Shown here piece by piece: positions 32,531-42,599 of a stretch of 64,000 bases of DNA; within the stretch, counting starts at the first letter, position 1, and every line of letters begins with the position of its first letter. Both the position numbers and the translations under genes were made by a program. The notes below the pieces were generated by a model. The model did no database searches and was not told the origin of the DNA. It saw nothing but the letters and a program-made list of their open reading frames with translations. Source of the DNA: Heligmosomoides polygyrus polygyrus (taxonomy: Eukaryota; Nematoda; Chromadorea; Rhabditida; Heligmosomidae); the NCBI GenBank assembly GCA_947396885.1, contig OX377204.1:44131139-44195138 (forward strand), written 5' to 3'.

Positions 32531-35070
32531 GATGCAGTCGTGTTATTCATCGTTCATCGTTAGAAAGCATACTTTTCGCGCTATCGTGCGAAATAATTGT
32601 TGTTTCTCTATCACCTTTTCTTCAATGATTCTCGATCGCTCGCGAAGATGCCGTCACAACAGGAAATTTGCGTCATTTTGCTTCACGATTTCAAACTCGG
32701 CCACAGCGCAGCGGAAGCAGCTCCAAATGTCAACAGCACATGGGGTGAGGACACTACATCTGAATCCATCACGCGTGGATGGTTCTAGAAATTCTGAGCT
32801 GGACTTCAGTCTCGAAGATCAGGAGGGACGCGGTCGGCTATCGGAGGTTAACAACGATGAGTTGAAGGCAAGGTAAATGCCAACCCAAGAAGGTGCACAA
32901 GAGAAATTGCTGATTAGCTAAACGCTGACCGCGCAACGATAGCGCGGCTGTAGGAAGAAAATGGGAAAGGTAGAAAAGTGGGTGGCACACGGGTTGACTG
33001 ACCAGGATACTATCTCAACGGTAGGTCGGAACGGCGCAAATGTTGTATATGGGCAGAACCGCCTCCCCCTGGGAAGTAACAAACTGCAGGTATCTCGACC
33101 CCAATACAACTCTGCGCAGAGTTAGGGGCAGCGGATGTCGCGGGTTGGCGCCCTGTTGATTCACGTGCTCCACAGCTGACGGGCGCGCGCGGGATGAGGG
33201 CCGGTATCGCGGTTTAGCGCAGTGCACAGGTGGCGTAGTAGGGAAGAAATCGGGATCGTGAGCGATGGGTCAAGGGTTTGGATCCCGCAAACTGCGTTTG
33301 ATTTGCACTTTTGCAAAATCCATGTTTATCATATAGGTAATCCACCTAGGGGTATTATAGTGTGTTATCGAGGATGTTTACACATAACACATGCTTCAAA
33401 CTACAGATTAGCTAAAATGTTCACTTCAGTGTCACTTATTTTAAGCCTATTTTGTGTGAAGCTGTAGTTATGTAACGATAGATATTTTGTGGCACTAGTT
33501 AAAAGTTCCGACTCCACCAACAAGACTTCAGTCAAAAAAAAATTTTTTTGCTGAAACTTTTTCTGGGGTTATTTGGGGTGCTGATCACGAATCTGACATC
33601 CGTTTTTCACTATTTGGTCGGAGGCCACCCATACCGTTAACAAGGGTGGTCCAGGCAGGGTCACCGATTTCGCTGTAACTTCGTCTAGGGGGGGGGGGGG
33701 AATTTGGGGTGCTTATCACGAATCTGACATCCGTCTTCCACGATTCTTTCTCTACTTGCAGTTATCGGCAGAAACTTTAGGAATGTAATCCTGTGCCTTC
33801 CTGTATTTATATCATCCAGCCGTGATCAGCACCCCAAATAACCCTCCTAGACGAAGTTTCAGTGAAATCGGTAACCCTGCCTGGACCACCCTTGTTAACG
33901 GTATGGGTGGCCTCCGACGGAATCGTGAAGAACGGATATCAGTTTCGTGATCAGCACCTCAAATAACCCCTAGACAAAGTTTCAGCGAAATCGGTGACCC
34001 TGACTGGAGCACCCTTGTTAACGGTGTGAGTGGTATGTTATATGTAAACATGCTTTATAACACACTATAATACCCTAGGTGGATTACCTATATGATAAAC
34101 ATGGATTTTGCAAAAGTGCAAAACAAACGCAGTTTGCGGGATCCAAACCCTTGACCACTCGCTCACGATCCCGATCTCTTCCCTACTTCGCCACCTGTGC
34201 ACTGCGCTAATCCGCGATACCGGCCCTCATCCCGCGCGCGCCCGTCAGCTGTGGAGCACGTGAATCAACAGGGCGCCAACAGGCGAATTCCGTCGCCTCT
34301 AACTTTGCGCAGAGTTGTATTGGGGTCGAGATACCTGCAGTTTGTTACTACCCATAGAGAGGCGGTTCTGCCCATATACAACATTTGCGCCGTTCCGACC
34401 TACCGTTGAGATAGTATCCTGGTGAGCACCAGTCGTCTCGAGGTGTGCTCGAGACTTCTTTCGCACAATAAAAGCGATTCTTTTCTGCATCGTGTTGTGA
34501 TGTGTGACGAAAACAATTCTCTACGACAATCGACGACATTCAAGTCAAAGGTTGGACCGCGACGAAGCTCCGAAGCATTTCCCAAAGGCGTATTGCTCCA
34601 AAGGTCAAGGTGACTGCGGCCAGCAGCCGATTTGAACCTCCACAGCTTCCTTGCTCCGGGCGAAACTATCACAGAAGTACTGTGAGGAACTCGACAAAAT
34701 GCACCAAAAATCGCATCTAATCCACCTGGCAATGACCGACAGAAGAGGAGCATTCCTGCTACAAGAGAACCCCGACTGCGCGTTTCATTGGTGAAAAAGC
34801 TGATTGAGTTGAGATTTTACGTCGACCTCCACCGTGGTTAGACCCTTCTACAAACTATTACTTTTTCAAGCATCTCAACATTTTCCTGCGTGAGAAATTC
34901 TTACGAAATAAAGGCGATGCAAAAAGGATAGACGATTTCGTGGGCTCTACAGCTACAGAGTTTTAGGCTGCTGGAGTATCTAAATCAGTATCTCGTTGGC
35001 AGAAATCTGTCGATTGTTTTGGTGGTTATTTCTATTGAGAAACTTTCCTTTGGAGCGAGTTATATTTTTT
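32530..35070 (+). mobile_element. Mariner relic (cecropia/Hsmar1-like) split by an inverted-repeat element
   Basis: The transposase N-terminus begins at 32648 with MPSQQEICVILLHDFKLGHS, the helix-turn-helix region of mariner transposases, followed out of frame by FSLEDQEGRGRLSEVNNDEL and TREIAD-NADRATIARL. The reading reaches KWVAHGLTD near 33000 and stops at the inverted-repeat element. It resumes after 34421 with SSRGVLETSFAQ-type sequence, then SFLHRVVMCDE (first catalytic Asp region). NYYFFKHLNIFLREKFL follows, and near 35000 SRWQKSVDCFG, the usual C-terminus. The HDNARPH block is unreadable. There are many frameshifts and a deletion in the centre; it is an old copy. Confidence 0.65.
33003..34421. 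mobile_element. Long terminal-inverted-repeat element with tRNA-like arms (2)
   Basis: Inverted arms of about 390 bp (33003-33393 and 34030-34421) start CAGGATACTATCTCAACGG and flank a loop of about 640 bp. Each arm contains a tRNA-like module: TGGCGTAGTAGG at 33231 (A-box-like) and GGTTTGGATCC at 33275-33285 (B-box-like), in the left arm on the + strand. The sequence differs from element 1 at 11.6 kb, but the design is the same. The loop holds a truncated copy of the hAT-like repeat found at 41966-42589 (ggcactagttaaaagttccg plus repeats of ggggtgctgatcacgaatct in both orientations). The element interrupts a mariner relic, so it is younger than the mariner. Confidence 0.65.
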
Positions 35071-35590
35071 CAAATTAATTGCTTTAAAATGGCCACTTCT
35101 TTTCACCACTGTAATAATTTTTGCGCTACCAGTTGGGCAACGTTGCAAATTAGAAAACATCTGCGCCGAAGGCTCTGCATCTGATGTATGTGCAAAATGT
35201 GTTTTATCAAATCTGGTCAGTTCTGGCCGTTTTCAGGCGAACAAGCTCTTGTTACATCCTTTGAGAGCCGCCTTGCATATAAGTGAGTTAGCGTCTTTCC
35301 GTCTGTTCGACTGTCCGACGACAAAGTGTGATCGTCTCTGAGAAGCATCCACATCGCAATCGACATCATCGACGTAAGGGTGGCTAACCGCACAGGGTGA
35401 ATAGGGTTGAGAGCAAGTGAACAGTCGATCACTTGAGCTTGAAATGTGCAGGGGCCGCACAACCTGTAAGCAACGAAGATCGGTTCTTGGCAATATGTGA
35501 TCCTTTGCTCCAGCTAGCATTCGTTCGCTGCAGTTGGCCTTTCACCCATCTTTGCTTTGTCGTGTTAAGAGCGACTATTCGAAATTTCAG

Positions 35591-38464
35591 AACACGTTCT
35601 TCATAAATGGTCTTCTGATGCTTGTTGGAGCACTGGTTGTAATGATAGCGATTGATCCAAAGCCCAGGGGGGACCAGTACTCTGAGGTGCACGATCCTAC
35701 TCGCGAGAGGTGAGCGTCTTTATTCCGTACAATTTCCTATGCAGAGTGCAATTTTTAGTGGTCAGTTGAACCTATCGCAACCTTCTGTGTTTAGGTCCCA
35801 TTCAGAGGAAGGACAACCTATCAGTTTTGTCAAAGCTATTCTTCTGCCTGGGGTATTCGCCGTGAGTTTTATGCTTCCCCTTCTCATAGTCATATGTCGC
35901 TGAAAAGAATAGCCATTTCAATAAATGAAGTTTACGTATTAGACCTGAAAAGTAACCGATGGATGTGACCATTGTATGAGACCAGCGTCATCTGTGTAAA
36001 TCTGCGTGATATGACTATATGGACTATTCATGTTCCAAGCACCGTTGCGTCTAAAACTTCCTGGAGCTGCCGAAAGAGTTGTGTTCCCCAAATTATTGCT
36101 TCCTGGTTGCTGCCCTCACGCGGTCTTTGCATAGGCTTGTTAAAGCGTTTGGGCAGGATATATCTCCTTCGTCATCGCTTCGCCATAGTCCACCGAGGGC
36201 GCCTGCACGGGGATGTAGGCAAAGTGTAGAGGGAAGTCACCCATTCGGGATGAAACTGCTGGCTGTTGTGTCTCGTTTTCCCTGCACTTTACCGGGTAGC
36301 GCTTCCTTTTGAACCTGCAGGAACCAAATCGTGGTGAAGCTATACCAATATGGGTCGCCTCAACTGAACAAAGTTCTCTCCCAATTTCAAGGCCTTTAGA
36401 GGAACATTCCATATCTGATGGTTTTACCAAAGAGCCAAAGTATTGGGTTGTTCGATAATTCTTGTCGTTTTTTGTTCTCGTCGATGGTGAGAACTGTATA
36501 TTATTATGTATTTGTCGTTGCGTGGCTTACATTATGATTTACTATTTTAAAGCCCTCAGGGGATAGCCCTTAGACTGTATTCTAGCAAAAACTGAGCATA
36601 ATTAATAAAAATAAATTGTTTAAAAATTAGGTTGAAAATGGACAATCAGAGAGAGAGAGCATTATCGGCATATTTTGTTGTTTTACGAAAATGTGGTGCA
36701 GGCTCAGAAGAAATTTGTGAAGTTTATGATGAAGATTGCGCTACTGAACACCAGCGTCAGCGCTGGTTTGCTCGCTTTCGCTCTGGAAATCTTAGATGCA
36801 TCATGTACTGTACTGGTCGTACAATCGCTAGTGATGACGACACGTTAATCGGAGCTAAGCTTTGTATGACAACTGAAGATGTGGCAGAGAAGCTTCACAT
36901 ATCGAATTCAACCGTTGACTTGCACTGACAAAAACTTGGCTACGTTACCAATTGGATGTTTGGGTTCCTCACGAAATAAAGGAAATCCACCTCACCAAAC
37001 GCTTCCACATATTCGAAGATATAGTCTACTTTGAGCTGCTTCCAAGAAACCAAACCGTTTATTTGAACGTCTACTGTTGTCAAGTATCGAAAGTAACCAA
37101 GGAATTCAAGAAAAAAAAACTGGCCGATGTTCCATCATGATAACGCCAGACCCACACCTCCTTGATGACCCGCAAAAAATTAACGGAACTCAGTTGGAAA
37201 CTAATGCCACATCCACACTGTAGCTTTGACTTTGCACCATCAGATCATCATTTGTTTCGCTCCCTTCAAAACCACTTGAATGGTAGAACTTTTGATTCCA
37301 GTCAAGCGTTAACTATGAGTTGCACCAGTTCTTTGCTTCTAAAAATTTGAACACTATGTAAGGAGCTGTGTACGTCTTATCCATTTGCCGATAGTTGTTG
37401 TTGCAGTACTGTTTGTGCAACGCCTGTCTCAAACTTGTCAACTACGCGTTCTTCTTCTGGCTCCCACTGTACCTGACGGAAGCCTATCATTGGGAGGAGG
37501 CAAAGGTTTTTTCAGACTGCATTGTCTCATGAGCAAGAGTTGTGTCATAGGCAAGAATGTGTGAATCCTTTCTTTTTCTTCCTTTGGTATCAAGCATAGT
37601 TTTGGGGTACTGTGGGTGCTGTAGATAACTTCTCCCTGGTAAGTAATCGCAGATAGTCGTACTTAGGCGGACCAGTTGAGCATATGGTACGACGTTGGTG
37701 GCATCATAGGCAGTGTTGGCGGAGGATACATTTCGGTGAGCGCTGACATACGTGATTACTACGTTCGCGCCCCTTGGATTTTGGACCTTATCCGTTCATT
37801 TAGGACAAAATGGGATGCCGAGCACCGCTGATCGTTGCCATGCTCACTGGCTCCCTCTTCTCACTGTTCGTCTACGCGCGTATCGGTATGCTTTTCCTGA
37901 ATTCCGGCTAGTAATTGTTGCGTTCGTCAGTGTAATGGTACTGATATCCAGGGCCGGAGCTGATTTGGAACGTGCTTGTCATGACGGTTGTTGGCATCAC
38001 AGTTTCCGGTCCCTACAACCTGATAGTTGGTACAATCTCAATCGACCTCGGATCGCAGCCGATTCTCGCATCAAATGCACAGGTCTTCCCATACGTAAGA
38101 CCTTTGCTTGCCTTCAAACGTTTGTTGCTTGTGTATTCAGGCAATGTCGACTGTGTCCGGCTTGCTGGACGGGACTGGATCTGCTGGAAGTGCCGTCGGG
38201 CAGTTGTTCATCCCAATGCTCCAGGTGTCCCTGGGATGGGAGTCCGTGTTTTACCTGTTCATCTTGCTGGTGGGTGCAAGGCTCATTCTCGCTGCTAGGC
38301 CGCGAGGAGCCGTCTTGTTCTGTGTCGTAGGGTTATGTTGGCCGCGGGACGAGTTTAGTACCATTCTAGAACGCTCTGGCGATCTTGTGTATCTTGAGGC
38401 GGTGCGTGAAGGACTTGAGAATGCTGCTGGCGACGACTCCCGAACTCGCTCCACTTCTGGGTGA
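35591..38464 (+). CDS. SLC37A3-like: SLC37-type sugar-phosphate transporter, 3' exon block
   Basis: Exons are 35591-35709, 35795-35861, 37407-37505, 37667-37735, 37804-37885, 37952-38082 and 38141-38464. Splice phases are consistent throughout (AG|G at the first junction, G|GG before PELIW). They encode the loop EEGQPISFVKAILLPGVFA, the very conserved ACLKLVNYAFFFWLPLYL, ADQLSIWYDVGGIIGSVGGG, the loop DKMGCRAP, VSGPYNLIVGTISIDLG, and TVSGLLDGTGSAGSAVGQ. This is the order of helices 7-12 in SLC37A3. With the upstream block about 460 residues are visible, against roughly 490-530 for the family. The final exon is read to TGA at 38462-38464. An alternative donor at 38270 (CTG|gtgggt) would move the C-terminus to an undetected exon. 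The donor after 38082 (gtcttc) is weak; use of gtaaga at 38095 would add VFPY. Confidence 0.85.
36443..37395 (+). mobile_element. Mariner relic in a transporter intron
   Basis: It is inserted in the intron between exons ending at 35861 and starting at 37407. The left end, TTGGGTTGTTCGATAATTC after a TA, is a mariner-type terminal repeat. From 36638 the transposase N-terminus is open (MDNQRERALSAYFVVLRKCG, then EVYDEDCATEHQRQRWFARF), with HTH region VAEKLHISNSTVD. A large internal deletion joins the DVWVPHE region to YFELLPRNQTVYLNVYCCQ, losing the first catalytic Asp. HDNARP remains near 37134, and FDFAPSDHHLFRSLQNHLNG marks the third catalytic region. The right terminal repeat is absent; the element merges into the last bases of the intron. 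It is inactive. Confidence 0.7.
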
Positions 38465-39048
38465 CCATGGTTCACACGAAGAGTAGGTCATACCTTATGT
38501 TCTAACAGAAGCGATGAGCTTGCCTTATTCAGCAACTGGAAATGTAGGAAATGTTTTTGGGATTCATGAAGTAGAGTGACCAAAAGCGATTCTAATTTCA
38601 CTTTCACTGGAATGAGGCGGCAATACAAGGTGCGCCAAAAATACGTGTATACAACTTTGGGCCTTTGATTTTTGCAAATTTTCGTAGCACTTAACGCTCA
38701 ATTGTTCAGTGGTCTGGGGCACGGCTTCTCTTATATCTTCAACCAGACGTTCAGCGGCCTACTGGTCGCCAAACGCCTGGTTGCGAGCTTCGCCCCTAAA
38801 TCCGGAGAATGGAACACCCCGACCGTCTTCTTGTCCTCTTTAGGCCTTTCCTCATTCTTTCCTCAAAAAACCGGTATTGCTATATAGATTATACCAGTCG
38901 TTCGGCGGCCTAGCGGCCGCCTACGACTGGTTGGGGGCTTCGCCCCCAAACCCCGAGAATAGGACGCCATGGCCGCTACGGGTTTCCTATTCTTCCGTAA
39001 GCCTTCTGACCATTATGTCAATCGAGATGGATCGGCTGATCTTCCTCA

Positions 39049-39575
39049 ACGTGATCCTCAAAAAATCGATAATATCGATCGATATCGATTGGTCAACTTC
39101 AGATTCGTGTTCAGCGACCTCGATTACCCCCAGGGCCGAAGTTTCGCGCCACTTGAGCGCCGTCCTCAAAAATCGATAATATCGATCGGTATCGATTGGA
39201 CGACTTTAGATTCGTGTTCAGCGACCTAGATTACCCTCAAGGGCGAAGTTTCGCGCCACTTGAGCGCCATCCTCAAAAAATCGATAATATCGATCGATAT
39301 CGATTGCTCGACTTCAGATTCGTGTTCAGCGACCTCGGTTACCCCCAGGGCCGAAGTTTCGTGCCGGTTGAACGTGATCCTCAAAAACGATAATATCGAT
39401 CGATATCGATTGCTCGACTTCAGATTCGTGATCAGCGACCTCGGTTACCCCCAGGGCCGAAGTTTCGCCCCACTTGAGCGCCATCCTCAAAAAATCGATA
39501 ATATCGATCGTATCGATTGGTCGACTTCAGATTCGTGTTTAGCGACCTCGATTATCCCTAGGGCTGAAGTTTTGT
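39049..39575. repeat. About 107-bp tandem repeat, five units
   Basis: Successive ttcgtgttcagcgacct markers lie at about 39104, 39211, 39319, 39425 and 39532, giving spacing 106-108 bp. Each unit contains an atcgataatatcgatcgata palindrome-rich core and the block ccccagggccgaagtttcg. The complement of that block (cttcagccctgggggtgatc) occurs once in element C at 52775-52800. The units are similar enough to suggest recent expansion. Confidence 0.85.
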
Positions 39576-39578
39576 ACC

Positions 39579-39754
39579 GCCGACGTGTTCGGCACGTCTA
39601 CGGCTCGCCATGCACGGTTGCCGACGTGTTCGGCACGTCTGCGGCTCGCCGTGCACGGTCGCCGAGGTGTTCGGCACGTCTACGGCTCGCCATGCACGGT
39701 TCCCGACGTGTTCGGCACGTCTGCGGCTCGCCGTGCACGGTCGCCGAGGTGTTC
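39579..39754. repeat. 41-bp tandem repeat, about 4.3 units
   Basis: Units start at 39579, 39620, 39661, 39702 and 39743, exactly 41 bp apart (gccgacgtgttcggcacgtc...). Two alternating variants (tacggctcgccatgcacggt and tgcggctcgccgtgcacggt) show a higher-order 82-bp period. The GC content is well above the flanks. Because 41 is not a multiple of three, the open frames through it are incidental. Confidence 0.9.
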
Positions 39755-40499
39755 ATTCTTACCCTGACGCGTTGTTCGCTGAATACATCGTAAACTTGGG
39801 TGATCCGCCGCCGGGGTTTCAGTTCGCTGGCAATCGCCCATTGTTAAGCTGAAAGAAAACCCGGCTGGCATACGCCGCACTGTCCTAGGCATATCTTAGC
39901 TTCAGTCCTCGCTTCCCGTCACTGACAACGTGACCGACGGATTAAGCGAATTATATATAGTAAGATAGGGGATACGGTAGGGCAGAATCTTCAAAACTGT
40001 TCCTATGGGGTCTACCACCCTCTATCGCACGTTCGCGATTCATTCTCTGAAGTACTCGTGGCGTACATGGCGAGGAACACATAGAGAGTGCTTATTCTGC
40101 GGAAACACAAATGAAATCAATTGGTATTGGTAGAGCGATGCACTTCACAGTCCGTCGGGAATAACATTACTCCGATTCCTTTACTCATTCTCGTCACCCA
40201 CTCCACCAATACCCCTTACCCATGTGCCGACAGAAAACGGAAGTGGGAATCAAGTACGCACACACTCGTTGTTAGCCGAAGCCTTCAAAAAGCCATCCGA
40301 AAATCTCACGGATGCTGTGCAAAGTCTTATCTGTGGCACGTCTTCTGGACCCGGTTACACATTGAGTAACGTCTGTGACACATTTGCTGAGTCTGGACGC
40401 ATATGTCACGACGTCTACGACACGTCTTTTGCACCCCAACACACGTGGCACGACGTCAGTAGCACGTCTTCTGACGCCACGTTGGACGACACTGAGAGA

Positions 40500-40930
40500 A
40501 AATACTAGTCCCCTTATTGGTCCCTTTCACTCATCGCCTTCACTAGTCCCCTTTACTGTTCCCCCTTTAATGGTTCTATTACTGGACCCTTTACTGAAAC
40601 CCCTTTAATGGTCATCCCTTTATTGGCTCCCTTACTGGTCCCCTCTTGACTGGTAGTTCACTGCTACTCCATTTATTGGTCCCTCTTCACTGGACCCCTC
40701 CCCATTGCTGGTCCTACCCTCACCGGTCCGCCTTTTATTCATCAATTCTTTTCCAATCCCCCTTCACTGAACTCCTCTCCCCCCTCTTCACCTGGTCCCC
40801 CTTCACTGGTCCCCATTACTGGTTCCTTCCTCACCGGTCCCCTTCATCTGGTCCCCTCTTTACTGGTCAACCATCTACCGTTCCCCCTTTACTGGATCCC
40901 TCCCCCTCCTTCACCGGTCCCCATTAGTGG
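40500..40930. repeat. Pyrimidine-rich irregular repeat (GGTCCC-CTTTACT type)
   Basis: Irregular repetition of tggtcccc(c)ttcact/ctttact every 20-40 bp. The reverse complement matches the ggaccagtaa-ggggga style of the purine-rich stretches in element A (10.25-10.5 kb) and element C (48.53-48.76, 48.86-48.97 and 49.60-49.72 kb). It marks the shared body of the Helitron-like family. Confidence 0.7.
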
Positions 40931-41965
40931 TCCCATCTTCACTGGTAACACGTCGTGTGAATCCGGAACCCCTGGCGCGACATCGGTGACACCTCTTCTG
41001 AACTCGGACGCCTGTTGAACAATGTCGGTGACATGTGTTCTTAACCTGAACGTGCTTTGCGCGACATTGGTAACACGTCGTCTGAATCTGGAAGGCCTTT
41101 CGCGACATGGTGACACCTCTTCTGAACCAAGCACTGATGAACGACGTCCGTAACACCCTTTCTGAACTCGGACGCTCGCTTTCACGACGTCGATGACAAA
41201 TGTTCGGAACTCGGACGACCTTTGCGTGACATCGGCGACACGTCTCCTGACCCCTCCCAACACGACGTAGGTGACACCTCGCCTGAACCCGGATGGCTAC
41301 TACTCGACGTTTGCGAAAGGCCAGATGGACAGACGGACGGACCGACGGACGGACAGACGGAAGGACAGACACAACCGCTTACTCTTTTATATATAGTAGG
41401 ATTTAGCTCAAGGGTTTCGTCGTTCGTTTGTTACGAAGTGAACTGTTCTCAAACCAATTGCCACCGCTGTCTAAGGCCTGACGCCGGCGAAAACAATCTC
41501 TAAACTGCCCTATGTATTCAGAAAAACTGCGCGTGCAATCACCAAGTGATCAACGTGCTTTAATACACTGTCCGACTGCAACAGAAATTGAAGGCCAGTT
41601 AACAGAACATCCTAGAAAATTTTCAAAATACATGGTATTAGCCGTGCAGAATAGGAGGCTGACAGGAAGCCCTGGAGCCGGGTGCATGCAACAGCCGGCA
41701 CCTCTTCTGACTGCGGTCGATTTTCGGATTTCGCTTGTTGCGTGCTATTGACCAGGTGGGCGCAAGTCTAGATCGCATTCCTTGAGACATCCATTTTCCT
41801 TACAGTTCATCTAACTCAAATGGTAAAACACTTCAGTTGGAGAAGACTTAAATTCAGCACGTTCTGGGACTCCCCTTCTTTCTCACATTTACGCCTGCTT
41901 TTAATGGCAGTATTTTTAGTGCACAGCCTGATACTTGACTGCTTGAGACGCAAAGCAGATAGGAC

Positions 41966-42589
41966 GGCACTAGTTAAAAGTTCCGACTCCACCGACACGA
42001 CATGGGTCGAAGAATTTTTTTCGCTGAAACTTCGCTTAAGGGGTTGGTAGCTACGGGTAAGCTTGTAATCACCGATTTTGCCCAAATTTCACCTATGGGG
42101 GTTATTTGGGGTGCTGATAATGAATCTGACATCCGTTTTTCGTTTTACGCTGGAGTTTGGGCGAAATCGATGACCATTACTTTAGTCACCCGTACCTGGC
42201 GTACTCCAGCGTAAAACGAAAAGCGGATGTCAGATTCGTGATCAGCACCCCAAATAACCCCCTTGGCGAAGTTTGGGCAAAATTGGTGACTATGACCTCG
42301 GCAGCCTTAGTTACCCGTACCTTCCGTAACCTAGCGTACTCCAGCGTAAAACGAAAAACAGATGTCAGATTCGTGGTCAACACCCCCAAATAACCCCCTA
42401 GGCGAAGTTTCAGCGAAATCGGTGACCCTGGCTGGACCACCCTTGTTAACGGTATGGGGTGGTCTTCGACCGAATCGTGAAAAACGGATGTCATATTCGT
42501 GATCAGCACCTCAAATAACCCCCTAGACGAAGTTTCAGCGAAATTTTTTTTTCGACCGAAGTCGGGTCGGTGGAGTCGGAACTAGTGCC
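41966..42589. mobile_element. hAT-like non-autonomous TIR element with 8-bp TSD
   Basis: The element is flanked by the exact 8-bp duplication gataggac (41958-41965 and 42590-42597). The termini are GGCACTAGTT(AAAAG)TTCCGACTCC and, in reverse complement from the right, GGCACTAGTTCCGACTCCACC. The interior contains four units related to ggggtgctgatcacgaatct / agattcgtgatcagcacccc in alternating orientations, with gtttcagcgaaatcggtgac linkers. There is no transposase. An 8-bp duplication fits hAT (or Merlin/P). A truncated copy sits inside the inverted-repeat element at 33.49-34.04 kb, and single interior units occur at 10.82 kb. Confidence 0.75.
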
Positions 42590-42599
42590 GATAGGACAT

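Larger units (their letters stand above)
18359..35590 (+). other. 17.2-kb intron of the transporter gene, filled with transposons
   Basis: The donor CAG|gtaatc at 18359 and acceptor aaatttcag|AACACG ending at 35590 join codons GYQ and NTF in phase 0, giving a continuous SLC37 helix (the segment between the NWFGK loop and the central cytoplasmic loop). The other introns of this gene are 53-593 bp, except one of 1545 bp that also contains a mariner. The large intron contains an RTE with target duplications, a whole LTR/Gypsy element on the opposite strand, older RTE remains, and a mariner disrupted by a long inverted-repeat element. The gene is probably still expressible, since the exons are clean. 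Confidence 0.8.
38879..39970 (-). mobile_element. Helitron-like element B2 (inner)
   Basis: The minus-strand 5' end at about 39970 reads TCTTACTATATATAATTCGC. Two tandem-repeat blocks follow (41-bp units at 39579-39754, about 107-bp units at 39049-39575). The 3' end carries a first hairpin GGGGGCGAAGCCCCC (38931-38949) and a second strong hairpin CCAGTCGT-AGGCGGCC-GCTA-GGCCGCC-GA-ACGACTGG (38893-38930). The terminal sequence is TATAATCTATATAG. The 5' CTATATATAA and 3' TATATAG-type ends are near reverse complements, as in Helitron2-type asymmetric termini. It is non-autonomous. Boundaries are from comparison with A, B1 and C. Confidence 0.55.
38725..41402 (-). mobile_element. Helitron-like element B1 (outer)
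   Basis: On the minus strand the element starts at about 41402 with TCCTACTATATATAAAAG followed by a GT/CTGTCC-rich stretch. Its body contains the pyrimidine-rich ggtccc(c/t)ttactgg repeats (40.5-40.93 kb), which are the reverse complement of the purine-rich modules of elements A and C. Its candidate 3' end is at 38725-38800: a CGAAGC-centred hairpin (38781-38798), then a stem CCAGGCGTT...AACGTCTGG (38743-38780), then an AT-rich end. Element B2 lies between its body and this 3' end, consistent with nested insertion or a tandem array. There is no Rep/helicase ORF. Confidence 0.5.

Noticed and set aside
39579..39754. CRISPR-like array
   Set aside because: The 41-bp units are contiguous with no unique spacers, and the genome is eukaryotic; it is a minisatellite.
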